A stretch of DNA of 64,000 nt from Alistipes sp. (GTDB lineage: Bacteria > Bacteroidota > Bacteroidia > Bacteroidales > Rikenellaceae). Shown one piece after another: positions 29,893 through 39,956 of the stretch. The notes beneath the pieces are model-generated. The model was not told where the DNA came from and made no database searches. It was given only the letters and a program-made list of their open reading frames with translations. Within the stretch, counting starts at the first letter, position 1, and each line of letters begins with the position of its first letter. A program made the translations under genes and the position numbers. Location of the stretch: positions 1 through 64,000 of the forward strand of contig JAIECN010000077.1 of NCBI GenBank assembly GCA_029068505.1. Direction: 5' to 3'.

Positions 29893-31203
29893 ATGAAACC
29901 GAAAGAGATTCTCCCCTATTTTACCGATACGATCTTCCGCCGCGACGCCAGCGAGTGGCGCAGTCCCGTCGTGCGGTGGTTCGTGCAGCAATACAAGCTG
30001 GTGTTCTACACCGCCCGCGGGTTGTTGGAGCACGGCACCATCATCCGGTCGGCCGCGCTGACGTTCTACACCTTGATGTCGCTGGTGCCCATCCTGGCCG
30101 TGGTCTTCGCCGTGGTCAAGGGCTTCGGGCTGGCCGATGGCCTGGTGCAGAGCCTCTATTCGCTCTTTCCGCAAAGTCCCGAGCTGGTCGATTACATCGT
30201 GGCATTCGCCGAAAAGGCGCTGGCCCGCACCCAGGGCGGTGTGGTGGCCGTCGTGGCGCTCGTCATGCTCTTTTGGGCTGTGATCCGCGTTTTCGGGTCG
30301 ATCGAAAAGGCGTTCAACAACATCTGGGAGGTCAAAGTCCGACGCAGCATCGCCCGACAGTGGAGCGACTACATCGCCATCGTCATGATCGTGCCCGTGT
30401 TGTGGATCATCGCCGGAGCGGTGGGCAGCTATGCCCGCGAGTGGCTGGGTTTCGGCGACGGCTGGGGCTACCGGCTGCTTTCGCGGGGCGTGTCGCTGCT
30501 CGTCATCTGGGTGATGTTCGTGTTCTCCTACATCGTCATTCCCAACGCCCGGGTGCGCTTCACGAGCGCCCTGACGGCCGGCATCGTCGCCGGCACGGCG
30601 TTCGCGCTGTTCCAGTGGGGTTATTTCTACGTGCAGCGGTGGATGACTTCCTACAATGCCATCTACGGCAGTTTCGCCGCCTTGCCGCTCTTCATGATCT
30701 GGATGCAGACTTCGTGGGAGATTCTCCTTTTCGGCGGCGAGCTGTCGTTCGCCTACCAGAACATCGCCCGCTTCGGCGAGGAGCGCGAGTCGCTGCGCAT
30801 CAGCTACGACCAGCGGCGCAAGGTGCTGTTGGCCGTCATGCTCGCCATCGTCGGGCGCTTCCGCGACAAGGGCGGCGCCATGCCCGTCGAGGATATCCGC
30901 CAGCAGTTGGATTTGCCTACGCGCATCGTCAACGATGTGCTCTACCAGCTTGTCCAGGCCGGGCAGCTCATCGCCGTGCCGTTGGGCGACAACGAGCGCG
31001 ACATGGCGTTCGTGCCGGCGCACGACATCGGGTCGCTGACCGTCTGCGGGCTGCTCGAATCGGTCGAGCGGGCCGGCGAGATCGTCTTCGTGATGGACGC
31101 CACGCCCCGACTCACGCGTGTCGACCAGGAGTTGGAGCGGCTCAAGACAGCCGTCCGGCAGTCGTCGGGCAACGTGCGGATCGTGGATTTATTGAAAGAT
31201 TGA
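29893..31203 (+). CDS. YihY/virulence factor BrkB family protein
   Basis: SAALTFYTLMSLVPILAVVFA; RVFGSIEKAFNNIW; YGSFAALPLFMIWMQTSWEILLFGGELSFAYQN. Confidence 0.92.
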   Translation: MKPKEILPYFTDTIFRRDASEWRSPVVRWFVQQYKLVFYTARGLLEHGTIIRSAALTFYTLMSLVPILAVVFAVVKGFGLADGLVQSLYSLFPQSPELVDYIVAFAEKALARTQGGVVAVVALVMLFWAVIRVFGSIEKAFNNIWEVKVRRSIARQWSDYIAIVMIVPVLWIIAGAVGSYAREWLGFGDGWGYRLLSRGVSLLVIWVMFVFSYIVIPNARVRFTSALTAGIVAGTAFALFQWGYFYVQRWMTSYNAIYGSFAALPLFMIWMQTSWEILLFGGELSFAYQNIARFGEERESLRISYDQRRKVLLAVMLAIVGRFRDKGGAMPVEDIRQQLDLPTRIVNDVLYQLVQAGQLIAVPLGDNERDMAFVPAHDIGSLTVCGLLESVERAGEIVFVMDATPRLTRVDQELERLKTAVRQSSGNVRIVDLLKD

Positions 31204-31251
31204 ATCGTCAAGAAGCAGGGGCGGCATCCGGCAGCCCTTCTTCTCGTTGTT

Positions 31252-32025
31252 ATGGAAAAAGTCATCATTATCGGCAGCGGCAATGTGGCCGAAGCATTGG
31301 CCCGGGCTGTGACGGACTGCGGGATGCAGCTCGTGCAGCTCTGGGCGCGCAACGCCGCCCGGGCGCAGCAGATCGCCGGGGCGGTCGGATGTCCGTGGGC
31401 CTGCCGGCCCGAGCAGCTGGCTGCGGCCGACATTTATCTGTTGGCCGTGAGCGATCGGGCCGTGGCCGAAGTAGCTGCAGCGCTGCCCGTTCCCGAAAGC
31501 GCCGTCGTCGCCCACACGGCCGGCAGCGTGCCGCTGGAGGCGCTGCCCGCGAAGTTCGCCCGCCGGGCCGTCGTCTATCCCTTGCAGACGTTTACGCGCG
31601 GACGCCGCATCGACTGGGCGGAGATACCTGTTTTCATCGAGGCGTCGACGCCCGCATTGCAGGCCGAACTCGAATCGTTCGCCGGCCGGCTTTCGCGCCG
31701 GGTGCTCCGGGCCGATTCGGCGCGGCGGGCGCAGCTGCATCTGGCCGCCGTCTTCGTCTCCAACTTCGCCAACCACATGTATGCCGTCGGCGAGCGGTTG
31801 ATGAACGAGGCAGGTCTCGATTTCGAGTTGTTGAAGCCTTTGATCGCCGAGACGACAGCCAAGGCCCTCGATGCCCCCTCGCCCCTCGCCGCACAGACCG
31901 GACCGGCCGTGCGGGGCGATCGTCCGACCCAAGAGCGTCATGCCGCGATGCTCGACGACGAAACCTTGAGAACGATTTATCGATCAATCAGTCAAAACAT
32001 ATGGGAAATTTCAAGGAAGATATAG
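31252..32025 (+). CDS. Rossmann-like and DUF2520 domain protein
   Basis: VIIGSGNVAEALARA; VYPLQTFTRGR; FVSNFANHMYAVGERLM; GPAVRGD. Confidence 0.88.
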   Translation: MEKVIIIGSGNVAEALARAVTDCGMQLVQLWARNAARAQQIAGAVGCPWACRPEQLAAADIYLLAVSDRAVAEVAAALPVPESAVVAHTAGSVPLEALPAKFARRAVVYPLQTFTRGRRIDWAEIPVFIEASTPALQAELESFAGRLSRRVLRADSARRAQLHLAAVFVSNFANHMYAVGERLMNEAGLDFELLKPLIAETTAKALDAPSPLAAQTGPAVRGDRPTQERHAAMLDDETLRTIYRSISQNIWEISRKI

Positions 32026-32546
32026 CCCGCACCGAAGCCTTCGTCTTCGATGTCGACGGCGTGATGACCGACGGGGGGATCATCCCCACGGCCGACGGCG
32101 ATTTCATCCGCCGCTACAATGCCAAGGACGGCTACGCCCTGGCCTACGCCATCAAGATGGGCTACCGCGTGTGCGTCATTTCGGGCGGGCGGGGCAAGAT
32201 ACTGGAGAACCGGTTGAAGATGCTCGGAATCAAGGAGTATCATCTCGACTGCATGGACAAGATCGCCACGCTGCACGACTACTTCGCCCGCGAGGGGATC
32301 GACCCGGCCAACGTCATCTACATGGGCGACGACATTCCCGATCTGGAGTGCATGCGCGAGGTGGGGATTCCGGTCTGCCCGGCCGATGCCGCTACGGAGG
32401 TGGTCGAGGCGTCGCGCTACGTCTCACAGTTCGTCGGGGGCGCCGGCGCCGTGCGCGATATCGTCGAGCAGGTGTTGCGGGCGCGCGGCGACTGGGCGCG
32501 CGATTCGCAGGGCGTCACGCCGTCGACGCTGGCAGCGTCGAACTGA
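32001..32546 (+). CDS. KdsC-like HAD phosphatase
   Basis: FVFDVDGVMTDGGI; FIRRYNAKDGYALAYAIKMGYRVCVISGG; VIYMGDDIPDLECMREVGIPVCPADA. Confidence 0.9.
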   Translation: MGNFKEDIARTEAFVFDVDGVMTDGGIIPTADGDFIRRYNAKDGYALAYAIKMGYRVCVISGGRGKILENRLKMLGIKEYHLDCMDKIATLHDYFAREGIDPANVIYMGDDIPDLECMREVGIPVCPADAATEVVEASRYVSQFVGGAGAVRDIVEQVLRARGDWARDSQGVTPSTLAASN

Positions 32547-32547
32547 A

Positions 32548-32574
32548 AAAAGGAGGCGGTTCACGCCTCCTTTT
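32548..32574. terminator. Bidirectional terminator between convergent genes
   Basis: aaaaggaggcg-gttca-cgcctcctttt. Confidence 0.8.
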
Positions 32575-33584
32575 CATTTGCCTTGTTTCTTGTTTTTCTT
32601 GATCCGTTCCAGGTGGTCGATCAGATGCAGCCGGAACGCTTCGCGGCGCGCCTTCAGATTGCGCCGCCAGCCGACCCAGCGGGTGTAGCGTTCGCGCTTT
32701 TCGGGGTAGATGTCCGGAATGGTCACCAGGATGCCCGTCTCCTCGACCCCTCCGAAGTCGGGATTCGACACCGTGTCGAAGACCCGCATCGTGGGCGAGA
32801 GGTTCATGTAGGCGTTGATCAGCGGCGGAATGTTCTCGTTGAATTCGCGGATCTTCTGAATCAGAATGCGGTAGTTCTCCTGGTAGTTCTCGCCCGTGAA
32901 AAGTTGCTCGTAGTAGGGGTCGTCCAGATCGAGTTGCAGCGGGTGGATGCCCTCCACCAAACGGTCGCGGTCGGGGAAGTAGCGGCGCAGGAACCAGATC
33001 AGCGCGTTGCGCGCCACGGCCTGGTAGGTGGTGTACATCGTCACCTTGCCGAACAGATACTTCACCTTGGGATTCAGTACGATGAGCGCCCCCAGACCGT
33101 CCCAGAGGTTGTCCAGGGCATAGAGACTCTTGGGATTCTGCCGCGCCTGGTAGGCCCGCTGGACGAACGAGCGGCCCAGTTCGATGGTGCGGGGCAGGAA
33201 GCGGCGGCGGAACTTTTCGCTGAAGCGGAAGTAGTGTTCCGTCGAGAGGTGGCGCGGATGGGGCGTCGTGCAGACGATGAACCGGTAGCCCCCGACGATC
33301 TCCTCGGCCGCCGGATCCCATACGATGAGTTGGTAGTAGCCGTCGCCCGCCAGGTCTTCGTCGTCGATATCCACTTCCTTGCCCGTGCCGCCGCCCGCGG
33401 TGCGGAAGGCCTCTTCGCGCAGACGGCCGATTTCGCGCATCAGGGCCGGACATTCGGCCGCCGCGAAGACATAGATTTCGTTCGACGCCTTGTTCGTGTC
33501 GCGGACTTTGCGTTCGGGCGTCAGCTCGGCCCGCAGCAGCGCCCGGTCGACCGGAGAGGCTATGGGTTCGGTTGTTTGTTGCAT
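32574..33584 (-). CDS. GNAT N-acyltransferase, GlsB/OlsB-like
   Basis: NEIYVFAAAECPALMREIGRLREEAFRTAGGGTGKEVDIDDED; ELGRSFVQRAYQ. Confidence 0.82.
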   Translation of the reverse strand: MQQTTEPIASPVDRALLRAELTPERKVRDTNKASNEIYVFAAAECPALMREIGRLREEAFRTAGGGTGKEVDIDDEDLAGDGYYQLIVWDPAAEEIVGGYRFIVCTTPHPRHLSTEHYFRFSEKFRRRFLPRTIELGRSFVQRAYQARQNPKSLYALDNLWDGLGALIVLNPKVKYLFGKVTMYTTYQAVARNALIWFLRRYFPDRDRLVEGIHPLQLDLDDPYYEQLFTGENYQENYRILIQKIREFNENIPPLINAYMNLSPTMRVFDTVSNPDFGGVEETGILVTIPDIYPEKRERYTRWVGWRRNLKARREAFRLHLIDHLERIKKNKKQGK

Positions 33585-33602
33585 GACGCAAAAATACGCA
33601 TT

Positions 33603-34436
33603 TTAGCCTTCATTCCGCGATGCGCCGAGCGTTTTTTCCAAAAAATAGGTCTTTTTGCGTACCGCTTCGGTCTGTTCGCGCAACGATCCGCAGGCTTGCA
33701 GTTCCGCCGCAGGGATCGGGTCGCCCACCGCGATGCGGAAGTGTTTGCCCTGCTGCGAGAACATCTCGTCGGGCAGCCACAGCATTTCGATGTTGAACTT
33801 CACGCCCAGCGCCCGGCGCACCCGGTCGACACCGTAGAAGAAGTTCGAGAGCCGGCCCTCGACGAACACCGGTACGATCTCGCGTTGCGAGGCGTAGGCT
33901 TTTTTCAGGAAGTTGGGCTTCCACTCCAGGTCGGTCACCTTGCCCCCGATGCGGCGCGAGCAGAGGCCCGCCGGGAAGGTGAGGATCGGCAGGTCGCCGA
34001 AGAACGCTTCGTCGAAACGCCGGGCGTACTCCGTGTTCTGGGAGCCGTGCTTGTTGACCGGTATCCACAGCGGACGCAGGGGTTCGACGTGCATGAGCAG
34101 GTCGTTGACCACCACCCGCGCGTCGCCGAAGCGGTCGATGAGCTTGTCGGCCAGCATCATGCCGTCCATGCCGCCGAACGGATGGTTGGCCACGAACAGA
34201 TAGCGGCCCGCCGGGTCGAGCTTCTCCAGTCCGCTGGCCGAGTAGGTCACTTCCCACTCGCGGAAGCAGGCCCGGATGAACTCCTGCGGCGGCAGTTCCC
34301 AGTAGGAGGCCAGGATGTGGTTGATGTCGGCTTCGTGCACCGTGCGGCGCAGCCATTCGATCGCCGGCCGCGGGATGCGACGGGCCAGTTTCGGCGCTTT
34401 CTGCTGCAATACGTTTCCTATATCGATCTGAGGCAT
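33603..34436 (-). CDS. PlsC-like O-acyltransferase, GlsA-like
   Basis: LFVANHPFGGMDGMML; LTFPAGLCSRRIGGKVTDLEWKPNFLKKA; adjacent to GlsB-like gene. Confidence 0.82.
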   Translation of the reverse strand: MPQIDIGNVLQQKAPKLARRIPRPAIEWLRRTVHEADINHILASYWELPPQEFIRACFREWEVTYSASGLEKLDPAGRYLFVANHPFGGMDGMMLADKLIDRFGDARVVVNDLLMHVEPLRPLWIPVNKHGSQNTEYARRFDEAFFGDLPILTFPAGLCSRRIGGKVTDLEWKPNFLKKAYASQREIVPVFVEGRLSNFFYGVDRVRRALGVKFNIEMLWLPDEMFSQQGKHFRIAVGDPIPAAELQACGSLREQTEAVRKKTYFLEKTLGASRNEG

Positions 34437-34605
34437 GGCGGAAAAATGGGGTTGAAGAAACAAGCCGGCGCCCCGCTTCCTCCTCGACAAAGGAGGCCGT
34501 TTTGCCGGGCGTCCGGACGTTCGGAAAAATATATCTACAAATATAAATATTCTTTTTCGAATTTTGCCTAACTTTACACCCAAATAGTCTTTTGTTGTCA
34601 ACCCG

Positions 34606-35508
34606 ATGTCTGCTTATCATACGCCCGTGTTGCTGGAGGAGTCCGTGGATCTGCTCGCTGTCGAGCGGCAGGGCACCTACGTCGACCTCACCTTCGGCGG
34701 GGGCGGCCATTCGCGGCGCATACTCGCGGCGCTCGGCGACGGGGGGCGGCTTTTCGCGTTCGACCAGGATCGCGACACCCAGGCCAACCGGCCCGACGAT
34801 CCGCGCTTCCGGTTCGTCGAGAGCAACTTCCGGTTCTTGCGCGGGGCGCTGCGGCTGCGCGGCGTGACGCAGGTCGACGGCATCCTGGCCGACCTGGGCG
34901 TTTCGTCGCACCATTTCGACGAGGTGGCGCGCGGTTTTTCGTTCCGCGGCGATGCACCGTTGGACATGCGCATGAACCAGCGGGGACGTCTGACCGCCGC
35001 CTCGGTGGTCAACGGATATTCCGCCGAGGAGCTGACCCGCATATTGGGCGACTGGGGCGAGGTCGAGACGCCGTGGAAGGTCGCCAACTGCATCGTCCGG
35101 GCACGCCAGGCGGAGCCGATCCTCACCACAGCCCGGCTGGTCGAGGCCGTGAAGCCCTGCACGCCCCGAAAGGACGAATCGAAGTTCCTCACCAAGCTCT
35201 TCCAGGCCCTGCGCATCGAGGTCAACGGCGAAATGGAGGCCTTGAAGATGGCCCTGGAGCAGAGCCTCAAGGTGTTGAAGCCCGGCGGGCGGCTGGTCGT
35301 CATCTCCTACCATTCGCTCGAAGACCGGTTGGTCAAGAATTTCTTGCGCAGCGGCAATTTCGCCGGCGAGGTCGAGAAGGATTTCTTCGGTCGGGCCTGC
35401 GTGCCGTTCGATGTGCTCACGCGCAAGGCCGTCGTTCCCTCCGACGGGGAGTTGGCGAGCAATCCGCGGTCGCGTTCGGCCAAGTTGCGCGCCGCAGTCA
35501 AAAAGTGA
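34606..35508 (+). CDS. rsmH: 16S rRNA m4C1402 methyltransferase
   Basis: YHTPVLLEESVDLL; YVDLTFGGGGHSRRIL; GILADLGVSSHHFDEVARGFSFRGDAPLDMRM; VISYHSLEDRLVKNFL. Confidence 0.97.
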   Translation: MSAYHTPVLLEESVDLLAVERQGTYVDLTFGGGGHSRRILAALGDGGRLFAFDQDRDTQANRPDDPRFRFVESNFRFLRGALRLRGVTQVDGILADLGVSSHHFDEVARGFSFRGDAPLDMRMNQRGRLTAASVVNGYSAEELTRILGDWGEVETPWKVANCIVRARQAEPILTTARLVEAVKPCTPRKDESKFLTKLFQALRIEVNGEMEALKMALEQSLKVLKPGGRLVVISYHSLEDRLVKNFLRSGNFAGEVEKDFFGRACVPFDVLTRKAVVPSDGELASNPRSRSAKLRAAVKK

Positions 35509-35512
35509 AACC

Positions 35513-36031
35513 ATGTTGCGCGACCACGAATTCGACCCCGTTGCTCCCGAGGAGCAGGAACGCCGCCTCCAGGAGGAGGAGTTCGCCCGCCGCGTGCGCC
35601 GCGAGGTGCTGCGCATGGAGCGGGGCGACGCCGAGGAGGACATCCGTGCCGATCTGGAGCAGGAGGCTCTGGAGCGTGCCGAGGCCGAGGAGAGCGCCCG
35701 GCGCGAGCAGCGGCGCAAGTCGAGTACGCTGTGGCAGTTCTTTTCGGGTTCGATTCTCGTGCGCGAGGGCGTGTCGCGTTATTATCCCTATATGCTGTGC
35801 GTCGCCGGCATGTTTTTTTTGAGCATCGCCGTGATGTTCACGGCCCTGCATCTCGATATGAAGTATTCGCGGCTCGCGCGCGAGGTGCAGATGCTGCGCG
35901 AGCGTTCCATCCGGCTGGAGGAGCAGCGTTTCAGCCGCACCACCCATTCGGCTGTCAGCGCGCGGCTGCGCGAGCGCGGCATTCCGCTTTATGATCCCCC
36001 CGCTCCCGGCGAGCGCATCGAAACCCGTTAG
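35513..36031 (+). CDS. FtsL-like cell division protein
   Basis: Single TM plus coiled coil between rsmH and the PBP gene. Confidence 0.78.
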   Translation: MLRDHEFDPVAPEEQERRLQEEEFARRVRREVLRMERGDAEEDIRADLEQEALERAEAEESARREQRRKSSTLWQFFSGSILVREGVSRYYPYMLCVAGMFFLSIAVMFTALHLDMKYSRLAREVQMLRERSIRLEEQRFSRTTHSAVSARLRERGIPLYDPPAPGERIETR

Positions 36032-36033
36032 GC

Positions 36034-38295
36034 ATGAAAGAGGAACGTTCGAAGATCAAAAGCGACATCCTGCTGCGCGTGAGACTCTTGTATGTGGTCT
36101 TCATCGCCGCCGGCGCCCTCGTGTTCGGCCGGCTGGTTTGGGTGCAGCTCTTCAGCCGCGAGGTCTCGTTCAATGCCGAGCGGTTGGCCGGGCGCATCTT
36201 TACCGAGGAGATCATTCCCGCACAGCGGGGCAGCATCCTCGCCCGCAACGGCGATCCGCTGGCCGCTTCGATCTTCCGTTATCGCGTCGCTTTCGACTTC
36301 GCGTCGCCCGGATTGGATTCGCTCCGTACGTTCCGCGAGCAGAGCGATTCGCTCGCCAAATTGTTGGCCGCTTTTTTCAAGGACAAGTCCGCTGCCGAGT
36401 ATCGACGTTTCTTTCGCGAGGAGCATGCACGGCGTTATCGCCTCGTGCGGCCGCGCGACACGACTTACCTGCGTTCCGAGGGGTGGCTCGACCGGTTGGG
36501 CGACCGCCTGCGGGGCGAGGAGTTCATCACACGCACCATCTACGACACGATCCGCGACCATACGCCCGTCGAGATTTTCCCGCGCGACGTCGATTTTTCC
36601 GAGTGGGAGGTGCTGCGGCGCTATCCCTTGTTGAATTGGAACATGGGCATGGTCTACCAGCTCATCGAGAACGACGAGCGCATCTATCCCCAGGGCGAGT
36701 TGGCGCGCCGCACCATCGGCAAGCAGGGCGGGCAGGGCAACTACGGCATCGAGGATGCCTACCGCGAGGAGTTGTCCGGGCGCGACGGCAAGGCTGTGCG
36801 GCAGCGCATCGCGCGCGGCTTCCACGGACGCGTCGCCGGTGCCGGGCATCAGGAGCCGGAGGACGGCTTGCATGTGGTAACGACCCTCGACCTCGATTTG
36901 CAGGAGGTCGCCGACAAGGCTTTGCGGCAGCAGCTCGTGGCGCAGAACGCCAACTGGGGCACGGCCATCGTCATGGAGACCCGCACGGGCGAAATCCTCG
37001 CCTTGGCTAACTTGGGCCGCACTTCTTCGGGAACTTATGCCGAGCGCGAGAACTATGCTTTGGGCCGCAGCATGGAGCCGGGGTCTACGTTCAAGTTAGC
37101 TACGATGTTGTTGTTGTTGGACGACGCCGGCATGTCGCCCGCCACGGTCTACGAGACCAACGACGGCGATCCCGTGACCATCGGCCCGGCCGAGAACATC
37201 CGCGATTCGCATCGCGGCGGGCAGCGCATGGATTTCCGGCAGGCCGTCGCCGCTTCGTCCAACGTCTATTTCGCCCGCGCCGTCTGGGAGCGTTACGGCA
37301 TCACGGGCAAGAAAATGCGTTACAGCGATTATCTCCACGACAAGTTGGGCCTCGGCCAGACCGTCGGTCTGGAGCGTCTCGGCGAGCGTCCGCCCTCGAT
37401 CACGACCGACTGGAAGGTCGACGACCCCGGGGTCATGCTCGTCAAGATGTCTTACGGCTATCGGGTGTTGCTGGCGCCCATCCAGACGATCGCTTTCTAC
37501 AATGCCATCGCCAACGGCGGGAAGATGATTTCGCCCTTGTTGGTCAAGGAGCTGCGGCGCGGCACGCGGGTCGTCGAGCGGTTCGAGGCGCAGACGCTCC
37601 GCAAGTCCGTTTGTTCGCCTGCCGCCTTGCAGGAGGTGCGGCGCAGTTTGGAGGCGGTCTGCACCGAGGGTACGGCGCGCGACTTCTTCCGCGACACATC
37701 GCGCGTGAAGGTGGCCGCCAAGACCGGCACGGCGCAGGTTACCGACGCGCGGCGGCGCGAGGGGCGTTATTATCTGGGATCGATGGTCGCGTTCTTTCCC
37801 TCCGACGATCCGCAGTTCACGGTCTTGACCGCCATCGAGACCAAGGCCCAGCCCGGCAAGGCTTTCTATGGCGGCCCGTTGGCCGGGCCGGTCGTCAAGC
37901 GGCTGGTCGACTATACGTTCAACCGCTACGGTTTGCGAAGCGCGCAGCCGGCGGATGCCGGGCCGGTGCGCCATCCTCGTCGGATCAAGGGCGGCGACAT
38001 CGCCCAGATGCGCCGCGTCGCCGATCGGTTTTCGCCCGGGGTCGTCGCCGACCGTCGGGCCGGTTGGGGCAGGGCGCATGTCGATTCTGCGGCCAATGTC
38101 GTGATCCGGAGTTTTGGCGAGGAGCGCAAGACCGTGCCCGACGTGCGCGGCATGGGGTTGAAGGATGCGTTGTTCCTGTTGGAAAATTATGGCTTGCGCG
38201 TGCGTTTTTCGGGCGCCGGGGCCGTCGTGTCGCAGAGCGTCGCGCCCGGCACTCCGTTGCGGAGCGGAGCGACGATCGAAATAAAGTTGGAATAA
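36034..38295 (+). CDS. ftsI: Division-type penicillin-binding protein (transpeptidase) with C-terminal PASTA domain
   Basis: SxxK in EPGSTFKLAT, SSN, KTGTAQV; C-terminal VPDVRGMGLKDALFLLENYGLRV. Confidence 0.93.
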   Translation: MKEERSKIKSDILLRVRLLYVVFIAAGALVFGRLVWVQLFSREVSFNAERLAGRIFTEEIIPAQRGSILARNGDPLAASIFRYRVAFDFASPGLDSLRTFREQSDSLAKLLAAFFKDKSAAEYRRFFREEHARRYRLVRPRDTTYLRSEGWLDRLGDRLRGEEFITRTIYDTIRDHTPVEIFPRDVDFSEWEVLRRYPLLNWNMGMVYQLIENDERIYPQGELARRTIGKQGGQGNYGIEDAYREELSGRDGKAVRQRIARGFHGRVAGAGHQEPEDGLHVVTTLDLDLQEVADKALRQQLVAQNANWGTAIVMETRTGEILALANLGRTSSGTYAERENYALGRSMEPGSTFKLATMLLLLDDAGMSPATVYETNDGDPVTIGPAENIRDSHRGGQRMDFRQAVAASSNVYFARAVWERYGITGKKMRYSDYLHDKLGLGQTVGLERLGERPPSITTDWKVDDPGVMLVKMSYGYRVLLAPIQTIAFYNAIANGGKMISPLLVKELRRGTRVVERFEAQTLRKSVCSPAALQEVRRSLEAVCTEGTARDFFRDTSRVKVAAKTGTAQVTDARRREGRYYLGSMVAFFPSDDPQFTVLTAIETKAQPGKAFYGGPLAGPVVKRLVDYTFNRYGLRSAQPADAGPVRHPRRIKGGDIAQMRRVADRFSPGVVADRRAGWGRAHVDSAANVVIRSFGEERKTVPDVRGMGLKDALFLLENYGLRVRFSGAGAVVSQSVAPGTPLRSGATIEIKLE

Positions 38296-38311
38296 ATATA
38301 GCCGAGAGCAT

Positions 38312-39766
38312 ATGAAACTTCTTTCCGAGTTGATCGAAAATACGCCCGTGCGCGAATTGCTGGGCGATGCCGGGGTGCGGATCGGGGCGTTGACCTACGA
38401 TTCGCGGGCCGTGGTGCCGGGGGCCTGCTTCTTCGCCGTAGCCGGCACGCGGTGCGACGGCCACGACTTCATTCCCGCGGCCATCGAAAAGGGCGCTGCG
38501 GCCGTCGTGTGCAGCCGTCGTCCCGCGACCCTCGCCGAGGGGGTCGCCTGCGTCGTGGTCGACGATCCCGCCGGCGCGCTGGCCGACATGGCGGCCGCGT
38601 TTTACGACCACCCCAGCCGCAGGCTCAAGCTGGTCGGCGTCACGGGCACCAACGGCAAGACCACGACCGCCACGCTGCTCTACGACCTGGCGAGGGCCTT
38701 GGGCCGCAAGGCCGGACTGATCTCTACGGTGGTCTACAAGATCGACGACCGCACCGTCGAGTCGACCCACACCACACCCGACCCCGTACGGCTCAACGCC
38801 ATGATGCGCGAAATGGCCGACGCCGGGTGCGAATATTGTTTCATGGAGTGTTCGTCCCACGCCATCGTCCAGGAGCGCATCCGGGGGCTGCGCTTCGCCG
38901 GGGGCGTCTTCTCCAACATCACCCACGACCACCTCGACTACCACAAGACGTTCGCCGCCTACATCAAGGCCAAGCAGCAGTTTTTCGACGCCCTGCCGGC
39001 CGACGCCTTCGCGCTGACCAACGTCGACGACCGCAACGGCCGCATCATGGTGCAGAATTCTGCTGCCAAGGTCTATGCCTATTCGCTGCGGTCGATGGCC
39101 GATTTCCAGTGCAAGATCGTCGAGCAGCACCTCGACGGCATGCTGCTGCGCATCGACGGCTGCGAGGTGTGGGTGGCGCTGCCCGGGCGGTTCAACGCCT
39201 ACAACTTGCTGTCGGTCTACGGCACGGCGCGTCTGCTGGGCTTCGGCCGCGACGAAGTGCTGCGCGTGTTGAGCGCCCTGCGGCCCGTGGCCGGACGCTT
39301 CGAAATCGTGCGCGCGGAGAACGGCACCACGGCCGTAGTCGACTACGCCCATACGCCCGATGCGCTCGAAAACGTGATCTGCACCATCGAGGAGATCCGC
39401 ACGCCGGGGCAGCAACTGCTGGTCGTGTGCGGCTGCGGCGGCGACCGCGACCGCACCAAGCGGCCCGAAATGGCGGCCATAGCCGTGAAATATGCCTCGA
39501 CGGCGATCTTCACGTCGGACAATCCGCGGCATGAGTCGCCCGAAGCCATCCTCGACGAGATGGTCGCCGGTCTCGACCCGGCGACGCGCTACCTGCGCAT
39601 CGCCGACCGGGCCGAAGCGATCCGCACGGCCGCGATGCTCTCCCGGCCTGGCGACATCATCCTGGTGGCCGGCAAGGGACACGAGGACTACCAGATCGTG
39701 GGCGACGAAAAACGGCATTTCGACGACCGCGAACAAGTCAGGAAAGCGTTCGAAACGCTGGGGTAA
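38312..39766 (+). CDS. murE: UDP-MurNAc-L-Ala-D-Glu--DAP ligase
   Basis: LTYDSRAVVPGACFFAVAG; GVTGTNGKTTTATLLY; THTTPDP; DNPRHESPEAILDEM (DNPR motif). Confidence 0.96.
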   Translation: MKLLSELIENTPVRELLGDAGVRIGALTYDSRAVVPGACFFAVAGTRCDGHDFIPAAIEKGAAAVVCSRRPATLAEGVACVVVDDPAGALADMAAAFYDHPSRRLKLVGVTGTNGKTTTATLLYDLARALGRKAGLISTVVYKIDDRTVESTHTTPDPVRLNAMMREMADAGCEYCFMECSSHAIVQERIRGLRFAGGVFSNITHDHLDYHKTFAAYIKAKQQFFDALPADAFALTNVDDRNGRIMVQNSAAKVYAYSLRSMADFQCKIVEQHLDGMLLRIDGCEVWVALPGRFNAYNLLSVYGTARLLGFGRDEVLRVLSALRPVAGRFEIVRAENGTTAVVDYAHTPDALENVICTIEEIRTPGQQLLVVCGCGGDRDRTKRPEMAAIAVKYASTAIFTSDNPRHESPEAILDEMVAGLDPATRYLRIADRAEAIRTAAMLSRPGDIILVAGKGHEDYQIVGDEKRHFDDREQVRKAFETLG

Positions 39767-39792
39767 AAAGGGTGAGAAGTTTTGGGGACGGT

Positions 39793-39889
39793 CGGAGCCT
39801 TCGAAGCGGTAACGGCTCCGCGCTTTGAGAGGGGGGGGAGTTTCCGGAGCGGCCCGGTTTTTCGTCACGGCTCCACGCTTCGGGCCGCT
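39793..39889 (+). other. Structured intergenic segment between murE and mraY
   Basis: cggagcc/ggctccg hairpin (39793-39820), G8 run, agcggcccg/cgggccgct hairpin (39848-39889), direct repeat ACGGCTCC[G/A]CGCTT. Confidence 0.55.
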
Positions 39890-39956
39890 TTACTGGCAGG
39901 GCAGGAGCGCCCGCAATCATGTTGTGTTGAATTTTTAATAAAATAGTTGTTCCATA

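Noticed and set aside
29955-32546. 863-aa ORF as one protein
   Set aside because: Only its last 182 residues (KdsC-like) are real; the rest is out of frame over the YihY and DUF2520 genes.
39831-39838. G8 tract as a phase-variation switch
   Set aside because: It lies in a non-coding spacer of an essential operon, not in a reading frame or between promoter elements.
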